DNA of 8,631 nucleotides, from assembly GCA_022711695.1 (NCBI GenBank), contig JAKLEJ010000125.1, positions 1-8,631 of the forward strand. The letters are read 5' to 3'. Position numbers and translations under genes: made by a program. Positions 1 through 6,261 of the stretch are shown here, piece after piece; position 1 is the stretch's first letter; the number at the start of each line of letters is the position of its first letter. The notes below the pieces were generated by a model. That model saw only the letters and a list, made by a program, of their open reading frames with translations. It was not told where the DNA came from and ran no database searches. The DNA is from Verrucomicrobiota bacterium (GTDB lineage Bacteria > Verrucomicrobiota > Verrucomicrobiia > Limisphaerales > JACRJZ01).

Positions 1-144
1 CCCGGTGTATTCCAGGAACCCGGCCGTGGCTTTCACGGTCTGCGGTTCAAGACTCCCTGCCTTCAAGGGTGGAATCCTGGAACAATTCCGCCGAGCGCAA
101 ACGAAGCGAGCGAACAGGCGGCAGGGATTTGGGTTTGCCTCTGC
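1..144. other. Left-edge non-coding stretch
   Basis: These bases lie downstream of the leftward outer-membrane gene. I see no convincing gene start, domain or RNA gene here. The plus-strand frame that stays open across it is a stop-free antisense frame that runs on to the sigma factor stop, which is common in GC-rich DNA. An 8-base inverted pair (TTCCAGGA at 10-17 and TCCTGGAA at 75-82) is separated by 57 bases and has no run of T after it, so it is not a convincing terminator. Confidence 0.4.
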
Positions 145-1113
145 CTAGAACCGAAGCCGCACCCCGGCCGTGGCAAAGGGGCTGGCGTCCATGTCGGTTT
201 CGTAGAGGGTGGCGCGGTCGTCCTCCAGCTCCACCTCCTGGCCGAACTGCCAGCCGCCCGCCGCGAACACCCAGAAGCTGGCCGGCCCCGCCTTCGCGAA
301 CCGATACTCCGCCCCCAGGGCCGCGCGCCAGGACGTGTAATTCAGCCGGAAATTCTCGCCGGAGGCCTCGTCCTTGATGCTCCAGCCGGCCCCGCCCGGG
401 GCCGCGTACGCGCTGAAGAGCCAGCTCGAGTTCGGCGCGTAGGCCACGCTCGCGCGCGGAAAAGTCAGGCCGATGTTCCAGTGCGGATCGGGCTTCCAGA
501 TCAGGCCCAGCGCCGGCAGCACCCGGTCCTCGCCGAGGTCGCGCGAGTAATACACGCCGAAGGCCCCGCTCAGCTCGGGCCGGAACTGGTAGCTCGCCAG
601 CGCCAGCACCGTCACCGCGAAAGCGTCTTCGTCGAGCTGCTTGAAGTCGGTGAACAGGCCCGGCTCGACCCGTGCCCACGCCTTCCAGCGGTCGTTGAAG
701 GAGTGCCAGAGGTCGAAGGGCGCCTGCACCCGGTAGAGGTTCAGCGATTTGGGAAAGAAAGGCACACCGTCGAAGTCCAGACCGTTCCAGCGCAAGTCCA
801 GCCCGGCGGTCAGCCGCGTGCGCTCGTTGCCGTAGAGCGGCACGGGAACCTTCAGGCCGGCTTCCTGCACCCGCAGGCTCGAGCCGGCCGGGGCATCCAG
901 ATCGGCCCGCCCGCTCCACAGATAGTGGACGTCGCCCGCGGCGTAGTTGGGAATGAATCGCTCTTCGGTGGGGTCTTCCGCCGCCGCCAGCGCCATGGCC
1001 GAACACAACATCACGCTGGGGAGGATTCCGCGCTTTCCGGGAGTCCTCGGCGGACGGGCCAGGGCGTCATCGGTCTCTTTCGTTTGCCGCGGGGTGTTGT
1101 ACTCGTGCCACAT
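145..1113 (-). CDS. DUF6268-like outer-membrane beta-barrel protein
   Basis: The gene encodes a 322-residue secreted protein predicted to form an outer-membrane beta-barrel. A basic stretch (RTPGKRG, 23-29) precedes a hydrophobic segment (30-45) ending in ALAAA before ED, a good signal peptidase I site. The mature part is rich in alternating aromatic and polar strands and ends in VRLRF, the terminal phenylalanine typical of barrels. The central pattern LPALGLIWKP followed by HWNIGLTFPRASVAY matches what I recall of the DUF6268 outer-membrane family, whose function is unknown. The start at 1113 gives a rather long n-region of about 29 residues. No clear Shine-Dalgarno sequence precedes it, only a G-run touching the start. 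A CTG at residue 18 is a possible alternative start. It is divergent from the sigma factor operon, so it may or may not belong to that regulon. The family call is from memory of the pattern; the barrel and secretion calls are stronger. Confidence 0.75.
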   Translation of the reverse strand: MWHEYNTPRQTKETDDALARPPRTPGKRGILPSVMLCSAMALAAAEDPTEERFIPNYAAGDVHYLWSGRADLDAPAGSSLRVQEAGLKVPVPLYGNERTRLTAGLDLRWNGLDFDGVPFFPKSLNLYRVQAPFDLWHSFNDRWKAWARVEPGLFTDFKQLDEDAFAVTVLALASYQFRPELSGAFGVYYSRDLGEDRVLPALGLIWKPDPHWNIGLTFPRASVAYAPNSSWLFSAYAAPGGAGWSIKDEASGENFRLNYTSWRAALGAEYRFAKAGPASFWVFAAGGWQFGQEVELEDDRATLYETDMDASPFATAGVRLRF

Positions 1114-1340
1114 GCCCCCCTAATCTCCGGGCAGGACCGCCCCGTTTCAAGCGCATTTCGCGCCGCAGGCGCATCAGGACGAGTTGCTGCCTCCGGCGCG
1201 CCCAGGCGGCGCTCTGAACGGTCCGACCCTCCAATGGCGATCACGCCGGGTTCAGCCACCCTGCGAGCCATCCCAGGGAGCTCGCGCGGCAGGTCCCCCA
1301 ATTCCACCGACAAATGCCGCCACGGCGCCTCTTTTTTTTC
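1114..1340. other. Divergent intergenic region
   Basis: This is the DNA between the leftward outer-membrane gene and the promoter of the rightward sigma factor operon. Reading frames cross it but none has a plausible start signal or recognisable protein. It ends in an eight-T run (1332-1339) directly before the -35 element of the sigma operon promoter. That run may act as a flexible or UP-like element. Apart from the two promoter candidates listed separately, I see nothing else in it. Confidence 0.45.
1122..1150 (-). promoter_or_regulatory. Weak sigma70-like promoter for the DUF6268-like gene
   Basis: On the minus strand TTGAAA (1145-1150) is followed after 17 bases by GAGATT (1122-1127), eight bases before the ATG at 1113. 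The -35 matches the consensus at 5 of 6 positions, but the -10 matches at only 3 of 6. The -35 sequence and spacing are the same as in the better candidate ahead of the gene starting at 4920. If used, the transcript would have an almost absent leader. Confidence 0.22.
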
Positions 1341-1365
1341 GAACCTTTTGCCGGCGGCGGTCGTA
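1341..1365 (+). promoter_or_regulatory. Candidate ECF-type autoregulatory promoter of the sigma operon
   Basis: GAACC (1341-1345), exactly 16 bases and then CGTA (1362-1365) match the general ECF promoter layout, a -35 with an AAC core and a CGT-type -10 spaced about 16 bases apart. An eight-T run lies just upstream. Transcription would begin near 1371-1373, about 70 bases before the preferred sigma factor start and about 30 before the alternative start at 1402. ECF factors commonly drive their own operon, and this site is placed for that. The match is to general ECF consensus, not to a measured motif for this organism. Confidence 0.55.
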
Positions 1366-1420
1366 TCACCTTCTGAACGGCGCTTGGGACCGGGGTGTCG
1401 AATGACCGGCCGGGCCGTGA

Positions 1421-1435
1421 AGGGCTTCGAGCCCT
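1421..1435 (+). other. Small perfect hairpin just before the sigma factor start
   Basis: AGGGCT (1421-1426), loop TCG and AGCCCT (1430-1435) form a perfect six-pair stem five bases before the ATG at 1441. The only AGGG that could serve as a ribosome-binding site for that ATG is inside the left arm, so pairing could limit initiation. If translation starts at 1402 instead, the hairpin is inside the coding region and means little. Confidence 0.35.
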
Positions 1436-1440
1436 GGCAA

Positions 1441-2091
1441 ATGAGCCTGATCGCAAATCTGTTCTCGAACGCCTCCGTGCTGACGGATGAGCAGGCGATG
1501 TGGCGCGTGCAGACGCGCGACGACCACGGCGCCTTCGCGGAGCTGGTCCGGCGCTGGGAGCAGCCCATTCGCAACCTCTGCGAGCGGATGACCGGCGACG
1601 GGCAGCGCGGCGAGGACCTGGCGCAGGAGACCTTCGTGCGCGTGTTTGCCAGCCGGGCCTCGTTCGACCCGGCGCGGCGATTCTCGACCTGGCTGTGGCG
1701 GATCGCCTTGAACCTGTGCCGCGACGAACAGCGCCGCGCCGGCCGCCGGCAGGAACTGCTGCTGGGCAATGAGCTGGGCGAGGACCCGCCCTGGCCGGCC
1801 CTGGAGGCCGGTCCCGACGAGCGTCTCCTGGAGCAGGAGCGCGCTGGGCTGGTGCGAGACGCCATCCTGGGCCTGCCGGAAACCCACCGCGCTGTGCTGG
1901 TGCTGCGCGAGTACGAAGGGCTCAAGCTGCGCGAGGTGGCCGAGGTGCTCGAGATTCCGGAAGGCACCGTCAAATCGCGCCTTGCCGACGCCCTGACCCA
2001 GCTCAGCCGCAAGCTCAAACCTCTTTTCCTCGATCGCCCCGCGATGGCCGCGCCGTCCGCAGCCCCGGAGCGAGAAAGGCCCCTGCCATGA
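1441..2091 (+). CDS. ECF (extracytoplasmic function) RNA polymerase sigma factor
   Basis: This 216-residue protein is a group-4 sigma-70 factor that directs core RNA polymerase to a dedicated promoter set. Region 2 spans about residues 28-100, with a helix pattern around LVRRWEQPIRNLC, the conserved GEDLAQETFVRVF (57-69) and FSTWLWRIALNLCRDEQRR (81-99). Region 4 spans about 138-192, with LPETHRAVLVLREYEGLKLR and the helix-turn-helix EVAEVLEIPEGTVKSRL. A short Pro/Ala-rich tail follows. The frame has no stop back to the window edge, so the start is a choice. ATG 1441 gives a usual ECF N-terminus; ATG 1402 would add 13 residues (MTGRAVKGFEPWQ) and has a GGGG eight or so bases upstream. The stop overlaps the next start (ATGA at 2088-2091), which couples it to its anti-sigma factor. 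I do not assign an ECF subgroup. Confidence 0.94.
   Translation: MSLIANLFSNASVLTDEQAMWRVQTRDDHGAFAELVRRWEQPIRNLCERMTGDGQRGEDLAQETFVRVFASRASFDPARRFSTWLWRIALNLCRDEQRRAGRRQELLLGNELGEDPPWPALEAGPDERLLEQERAGLVRDAILGLPETHRAVLVLREYEGLKLREVAEVLEIPEGTVKSRLADALTQLSRKLKPLFLDRPAMAAPSAAPERERPLP
2071..2080 (+). promoter_or_regulatory. Ribosome-binding site of the anti-sigma gene inside the sigma coding end
   Basis: The purine stretch GAGAAAGG (2072-2079) lies eight bases before the ATG at 2088, within the last codons of the sigma factor gene. It is the clearest Shine-Dalgarno-like site in the window. Together with the ATGA overlap it points to coupled, balanced production of the sigma factor and its inhibitor. 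Confidence 0.5.
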
Positions 2092-2633
2092 ACCATCCCA
2101 CCCGCGAAGAACTGGTCGAGTTTCTCTACGGCGAGACGCCCCCGGATCGAACCGCCGCCATCGCCGCTCACCTCGAGAATTGCCCCGAATGCCGCCGCGA
2201 GGTCGAGACCTGGAAAGCTGTCCGGGTCGAGTTGGCCGCCGGCGCCCGTCCCGAACGAGCAGGGGCGCCCGCTCGCCGTCACAGCCCGGTCTGGTTCACG
2301 CTGCGCCGGGCGGCGGCCGCCGCGATGCTCGTGCTGGCAGGCTATGGCGCGGCCCGACTGGCGCAACCCGGGCCGGCGGCGGATGCCGACGCCCTGCGAA
2401 CGGCGGTCGCCGCCGAACTCCGGACCGAACTGCGCAACGAACTCGGACGGTTTGCGACCGACCAATCGGGCCGCCAGGAGGCGATCGTCCAGGCCCTGGC
2501 CCGGATGGAAGCGCAGCGCCTGGAAGAATACGCGAACCTGAGGCGCGACATGGAAACGGTCGCCGTGCGCGCCGAAGACCAATTTGAAACCACCCGCCGG
2601 AACCTGATCCGGCTGGCCAGCCTCGACCGCTGA
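2088..2633 (+). CDS. Zinc-finger (ZAS-type) transmembrane anti-sigma factor
   Basis: This 181-residue protein should hold the upstream ECF sigma factor inactive at the inner membrane. The N-terminal cytoplasmic part has the anti-sigma zinc-finger motif H28-x3-C32-x2-C35 (HLENCPEC) in the zf-HC2 style. A basic/proline-rich linker leads to one short transmembrane segment at about residues 74-93 (RRAAAAAMLVLAGYGAARLA). The remaining about 85 residues should be periplasmic and are strongly helical and charged (97-175), likely a coiled coil, including EYANLRRDMETVAVRAEDQ. I recall a similar 'ETVAV' helical tail in zinc-finger anti-sigma proteins of Acidobacteria and Verrucomicrobia. The start is fixed by the ATGA overlap and its ribosome-binding site. 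The periplasmic tail is long for a simple ZAS protein and is a plausible docking site for a partner such as the next gene's product. Confidence 0.92.
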   Translation: MNHPTREELVEFLYGETPPDRTAAIAAHLENCPECRREVETWKAVRVELAAGARPERAGAPARRHSPVWFTLRRAAAAAMLVLAGYGAARLAQPGPAADADALRTAVAAELRTELRNELGRFATDQSGRQEAIVQALARMEAQRLEEYANLRRDMETVAVRAEDQFETTRRNLIRLASLDR

Positions 2634-2667
2634 GTCCGCAACAACAATCCACCCCAAAATCGTCCCC

Positions 2668-3804
2668 ATGAAAACAATCGTTCAGAACCATCGAACTGCC
2701 GTGAGCGCCGCGCTGTGCGCCGCCTTCGCCATCGCCGCCGCCTGGACAGCCGCCGCCCAGGTCTCCAGCCACGCTGAAGCGAGCGGAGAAGCTGGTGGGG
2801 CCTCCGCCGGCAACGGCGTGGTGATCACCTCCCCCGGAGGCGGCACGGTCGCCGTCCAGACCGCTCCTTCTCGCTCCTTGACGGCCAGCGGCCTGGCCAT
2901 CAACGCCGGCCCAGGCCCCGATTACGAGCGCGTCCTGCGGCAGGTCGAAGCGGCCATGCGCAAGGCCATGGACAAGGTCGTGGACAAGGAAGCCATGGAG
3001 AAGGCCCTGGCCGAAGCGCGGCGGGCGCTCGAACAGGCGCGGACCGGCCTGGGGTCGCGGGGCGCCATTCAAGCCTGGGGGCCCTCGGCCGGCCGGGCCA
3101 TGAACCTCTTCAGCGACCGGTTGCACGCCCGCCAGGGGCCTCCTGAGCCCGCCCTCGTGCTCACCGCCCCGGTGTCCCCCGAGATTCGCGGCGAGTGGAC
3201 CGAGGACCTCAAGGTCATGGACAAGCTCCTTCGCGACGGCCTGGGCCGGGTGGACGCCGAGCAACCCCGGCAGGCCATGGGGATTCGGCTCTTCCTGTGG
3301 AACGAGCCGCAAGCCCAGCCCATCTACCTGCAGGACTTCGGCGCGCTCTTCCGCTATGACACCCGCATGGCGCTGGCCGGCGCCGAGAAGAAGGCCGGCA
3401 AGAAGGAGGAGCGGTCCACCAGTTCCACGTGGGAGAACGCCCGGCGCCAGATCAGCTCGTCCACCTATACCAACGACGGCGTCGGCGTGACCGTGACCAC
3501 GGATTTCTATGGCGGGCCTCACGTGGCCGGCTACGGCGCCGACCTTGCCCACCAGGCCCCGGAATACGATTCGGCCAAAGTCGAGGAACTGGTGGAAACG
3601 GCGCTCGATACGCTGGTCGAAGCCAAGAACATCCGCCACCTCAAACCCGAGGAATGCGTCACCATCACCTTCAGCGGCGTCGATGACACCGGCGCTCCGG
3701 CCCGGCTGACGCTCCGGGCCGCCAAGCGGGACATCGACCAATACGCCAACGGCAAGATGAAGCGCGAAGAGTTTCGCAAGAAAGTGGCGCGTCACGTGGG
3801 CTGA
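2668..3804 (+). CDS. Secreted protein of unknown function, third gene of the ECF sigma operon
   Basis: I do not recognise a named family. The 378-residue product has a clear signal peptide (hydrophobic 11-29, cleavage likely after AAA at 30) and no other membrane segment, so it should be periplasmic. Next come a low-complexity Gly/Ala/Ser region (35-82), a charged helical stretch likely to form a coiled coil (85-126), a middle region with IYLQDFGALFRYDTRMAL (219-236), a Lys/Ser-rich linker (241-266), a beta-rich Thr/Val part (268-290) and a C-terminal domain (300-378) with NIRHLKPEECVTITFSG. The last domain and the YLQDFGALF pattern resemble proteins I recall beside ECF operons in Planctomycetota and Verrucomicrobiota, but I cannot name a Pfam entry. 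It lies 34 bases after the anti-sigma gene, in the same orientation, with no visible Shine-Dalgarno. Operon position suggests a sensor, effector or modulator of the anti-sigma factor. Confidence 0.85.
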   Translation: MKTIVQNHRTAVSAALCAAFAIAAAWTAAAQVSSHAEASGEAGGASAGNGVVITSPGGGTVAVQTAPSRSLTASGLAINAGPGPDYERVLRQVEAAMRKAMDKVVDKEAMEKALAEARRALEQARTGLGSRGAIQAWGPSAGRAMNLFSDRLHARQGPPEPALVLTAPVSPEIRGEWTEDLKVMDKLLRDGLGRVDAEQPRQAMGIRLFLWNEPQAQPIYLQDFGALFRYDTRMALAGAEKKAGKKEERSTSSTWENARRQISSSTYTNDGVGVTVTTDFYGGPHVAGYGADLAHQAPEYDSAKVEELVETALDTLVEAKNIRHLKPEECVTITFSGVDDTGAPARLTLRAAKRDIDQYANGKMKREEFRKKVARHVG

Positions 3805-3840
3805 CCGCCAAAGGCCCCGACGCCATCCCGCAGTTCGGGC

Positions 3841-4920
3841 TCAGGCCACCTTCAGGGCCTGGGCCTGCGCTTTCAGGGCAAGCTCGATCGCCAGGAAGGT
3901 GTGCCGCTGCGGCATGGCCTCTTCCGTCCGGCCCAGGCAGTCCAGGATAAGCTGCCCAAAGTAGGGAAAGCCCACCTGGCCGTGCACCGGGAAATGGTGT
4001 TCCCCCTTGTGGTCCACCAGATAGACGTGATCGCCCTCCTTGTCGCGCGCAATGTCCACGTATTTGCGCAGTTCGATGTAGCCGTCCGTGCCCAGAATCA
4101 CCGTGCGTCCGTCTCCCCAGCAGCCCAGGCCGTTGGGGGTGAACCAATCCACCCGGAAGTAAAGCGTGGCGCCGTTGTCGGCGACAAACGTGGCGTCGCC
4201 AAAATCCTGGAACTCGGGATGGTCGCGGCAATGGTAATTGGCGATCTTGCTGTGCAGCAGGCGGGCGTCGGCGGCCCCCGAGTAAAACAGGAATTGCTCG
4301 ACCTGGTGGCTGCCGATATCGACCAGGATGCCGCCGTATTTGCGCGGGTCCCAGAACCACGCCGGACGGCTGGGCGCGTTAAGCCGGTGCGGCCCCAGCC
4401 CCAGCACCTGCAGCACCCGCCCCACCGCCCCGGCGCGCACCAACTGGCTGGCCCGCATGCCCGCCTCCGAGTGCAGCCGCTCGGCGTAATAGGCCGCGAA
4501 GATGCGCCGCGTTTGCGCCGCCTTCGTCCGGACCGCGTCCAACTGCTCGAGGGTCGTCACGGGCGGCTTGTCCGCAAAGTAGTCCTTGCCGTGGTCCATC
4601 GCGCGCAGGCCCAGCGGGCCGCGTTCGCACGGGATCGGGGCGCCGGCGATCAGCCGCACGCTCGGATCTTCCAAGACCTCCGCCTCGGACCGCGCCGCGC
4701 GGACCTCGGGGTAGGCCTTGCGGAAGGCCTCGACCTTCTGCGGGTCCGGATCGTACACCCAGGCCAGTTCCGCCCCGGCCTCCATCAGGCCATTGGTCAT
4801 GCCGTAGATGTGGCCGTGGTCCAACCCGATGGCTGCCATGCGGAACTCGCCCGGGCCGCACACCGGTTTGGATTTCCCCTTGGGCGCGTAATTCATCCCA
4901 TCGGCCTTTTGAACGCTCAT
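3841..4920 (-). CDS. Gfo/Idh/MocA-family oxidoreductase, divergent nucleotide-binding loop
   Basis: This 359-residue cytoplasmic protein belongs to the NAD(P)-dependent Gfo/Idh/MocA dehydrogenases, which act mostly on sugars, polyols and their derivatives. The N-terminal Rossmann half (about 26-145) has beta-1 FRMAAIGLDHGHIYG, an acidic end of beta-2 in VYDPD and the catalytic-lysine motif as DKP (117-119) rather than the usual EKP. The C-terminal half has KYGGILVDIGSHQVEQF (195-210), where D201-x-G-x-H205 matches the family's conserved histidine region. The loop reads GLDHGHIYG instead of GxGxxG, so cofactor binding may be altered. Length fits the family. ATG 4920 is preferred because a promoter ends just before it; ATGs at residues 9 and 28 are alternatives, the latter sitting directly at the first strand. 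It converges on the sigma operon with a 36-base gap. The substrate cannot be read from the sequence. Confidence 0.88.
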   Translation of the reverse strand: MSVQKADGMNYAPKGKSKPVCGPGEFRMAAIGLDHGHIYGMTNGLMEAGAELAWVYDPDPQKVEAFRKAYPEVRAARSEAEVLEDPSVRLIAGAPIPCERGPLGLRAMDHGKDYFADKPPVTTLEQLDAVRTKAAQTRRIFAAYYAERLHSEAGMRASQLVRAGAVGRVLQVLGLGPHRLNAPSRPAWFWDPRKYGGILVDIGSHQVEQFLFYSGAADARLLHSKIANYHCRDHPEFQDFGDATFVADNGATLYFRVDWFTPNGLGCWGDGRTVILGTDGYIELRKYVDIARDKEGDHVYLVDHKGEHHFPVHGQVGFPYFGQLILDCLGRTEEAMPQRHTFLAIELALKAQAQALKVA

Positions 4921-4926
4921 GGGCGA

Positions 4927-4955
4927 AGGTTAGAAGACCAAGTGGCCATTTTCAA
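4927..4955 (-). promoter_or_regulatory. Candidate promoter giving a leaderless transcript of the oxidoreductase gene
   Basis: On the minus strand TTGAAA (4950-4955) is followed after exactly 17 bases by TAACCT (4927-4932), which fits the TANNNT -10 pattern of GC-rich bacteria. Only six bases separate it from the ATG at 4920, so transcription would start at or next to the start codon. No Shine-Dalgarno sequence is present, which is consistent with a leaderless message. Confidence 0.4.
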
Positions 4956-5027
4956 GAACCCTGAACCCGGCTGACTCCGCAGCGCACACGCGGGCGATCT
5001 GCTGCGTCTGCGCGGACACCGGAAGTT

Positions 5028-5045
5028 GACCCGCCTGGGCGGGTC
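5028..5045 (-). terminator. GC-rich hairpin after the beta-barrel gene, possible terminator
   Basis: GACCCGCC (5028-5035) and GGCGGGTC (5038-5045) form a perfect eight-pair stem with a two-base nominal loop (a four-base loop if one pair opens). It lies 22 bases downstream of the stop of the leftward gene ending at 5068 and before the next leftward gene. On the minus strand it is followed by AACTTCC, not by a proper U-run. It may be a weak or factor-assisted terminator or an mRNA-protecting hairpin. Confidence 0.38.
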
Positions 5046-5067
5046 GCGGGCGGACTCAGCCGCGGAT

Positions 5068-6255
5068 TCAGAATTGATGCTCGAAGGCGAACTGCACGAA
5101 ATACCAGTCCCGGCTTTTGTAGAGGTTGGCGAAGCTGGCGACGCCCGGTTTGGGGTCGGGGTAGCGGCTGAAATAGGGGCCGGCGAGCACTTTCACGGAG
5201 GACTTCCGGCCCTGCCAGCGCAACCCCAGCCCGGTCTGCAGCGTATCGACCGGTGGCGCCGCCGTGTCGCCGGTCAGGAAGGACGGAAGCGCGTTCTCGA
5301 ATTGCCCGGTGTCCGTGTAGCATCGCCCGAACACGCTCACAAACCAGGTTTGATTCCAATCCCGCTCGAGCGTGGCGCTCACCCAGCCGGCCAGGAAGTC
5401 CGGGTTCTCCTGGGTTCCGCCGGCCACCAGCCGCAGCGTCCAACGATCGGCCGGCGCCCAGTTGAGCGAGCTTTGCAGGCTGTAGCGCATCTCCCGGTCG
5501 GTGGTGCTGGCAAACAGGAGTTCCTGCAGGGTCCGCACCCTCGATCCGATCGTGTTTTCCAGGCTCAGCCGCCCGGCGAACGTGTTGAGCTGGTCCCGGC
5601 GGCGAATCAGCTTGAAGGGCAGGTAGTGGATGTTGACGTCGTAGCCGGGGGCCACGATGTCGTACTGGTAGCGGAATTCCGCCTGGAGAAACCCCTTTCC
5701 CGGGGCGTACTCCCAGCGCAGGCCCGTCGAGGCGTTGAACCCCCAGGGATCGGCCGGCTGGTATCCGACCTTGTAGCGCGCCCAGCGCTCGCCGAGCTGG
5801 CGATAGTATTCGTTCAACCAGAGCGAGCGGTAGTCGGTGTAACCGTCATAGGCGCCGCCGGCCACGATCCAGCTCACCTGCTCACCCAGGTTGAAGTGAT
5901 TGCGGCTCTGAATACCCACCAGGTCGTCGGTGACCTCGTTGGGCTGTGTGGCGCTGAAGATGCGCGAGTTCGGCGTCGGATCCGGCACGTAATCGATGCC
6001 GGTGTGCCCGTAGGAGACCGCGATCTGGAGTTCGGAGGCTGGCCGGGTCTGCTTGTACTCGATCATGGCCGAGGCCAGAAAGACGTCGTCGGCCGCAAGC
6101 ACCGAGGAATCCAGGCCGGCCGTGCGCAACGTCAGCGCCGGCCCCGCCGTCGGAGGCGAGGCGACGTCCAGAGCCGCGTCCTCAGCGGACACCGACACCG
6201 CGGCGACGAGGACGGCGGCGAGGCTGGCCCCGCCGATTCGAGCAAGGGAAGGCAT
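5068..6255 (-). CDS. Predicted outer-membrane beta-barrel protein, partner of the DUF4266-like lipoprotein
   Basis: I recognise the architecture but not the family. The 395-residue product starts with a signal peptide (hydrophobic core about 9-22, cleavage after SVSA at 24) and ends in FVQFAFEHQF, with the terminal phenylalanine and alternating pattern of an outer-membrane barrel. Many strands of the form LRWEYAPGKGFLQAEFRYQY or WTLRLVAGG run through the mature part, with aromatic girdle residues and charged turns. Its start is six bases after the stop of the DUF4266-like lipoprotein gene, so the two are almost certainly co-transcribed. In other bacteria DUF4266 lipoproteins often sit beside DUF3570 outer-membrane proteins; this protein occupies that place, but I do not see the DUF3570 'DSVSGASP'-type core. 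It could be a divergent equivalent or a different barrel. No Shine-Dalgarno is visible, so translation may be coupled to the upstream gene. Confidence 0.82.
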   Translation of the reverse strand: MPSLARIGGASLAAVLVAAVSVSAEDAALDVASPPTAGPALTLRTAGLDSSVLAADDVFLASAMIEYKQTRPASELQIAVSYGHTGIDYVPDPTPNSRIFSATQPNEVTDDLVGIQSRNHFNLGEQVSWIVAGGAYDGYTDYRSLWLNEYYRQLGERWARYKVGYQPADPWGFNASTGLRWEYAPGKGFLQAEFRYQYDIVAPGYDVNIHYLPFKLIRRRDQLNTFAGRLSLENTIGSRVRTLQELLFASTTDREMRYSLQSSLNWAPADRWTLRLVAGGTQENPDFLAGWVSATLERDWNQTWFVSVFGRCYTDTGQFENALPSFLTGDTAAPPVDTLQTGLGLRWQGRKSSVKVLAGPYFSRYPDPKPGVASFANLYKSRDWYFVQFAFEHQF

Positions 6256-6261
6256 GGCCGG

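Noticed and set aside
10..82. Inverted pair TTCCAGGA/TCCTGGAA as transposon ends or a terminator
   Set aside because: It is eight bases long with 57 bases between the arms, has no U-run and no transposase nearby; such a pair can arise by chance.
1..1440. Very long stop-free plus-strand frame upstream of, and continuous with, the sigma factor gene
   Set aside because: It is antisense to a convincing outer-membrane gene and crosses a promoter region; its translation is Arg/Pro/Ala-rich with no domain. Missing stops are expected opposite GC-rich coding DNA, and sigma factor homology begins only after about 1441.
1011..3795. Long minus-strand open frames opposite the sigma operon (1011-2669 and 2296-3795)
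   Set aside because: They mirror genes with clear families or signal peptides on the plus strand and have shadow-type composition rich in Arg, Gly and Pro without recognisable motifs.
3805..3840. Bidirectional terminator in the 36-base convergent gap
   Set aside because: Only a four-pair stem (CCCG/CGGG around CAGTT) can be formed and no T-run exists on either strand.
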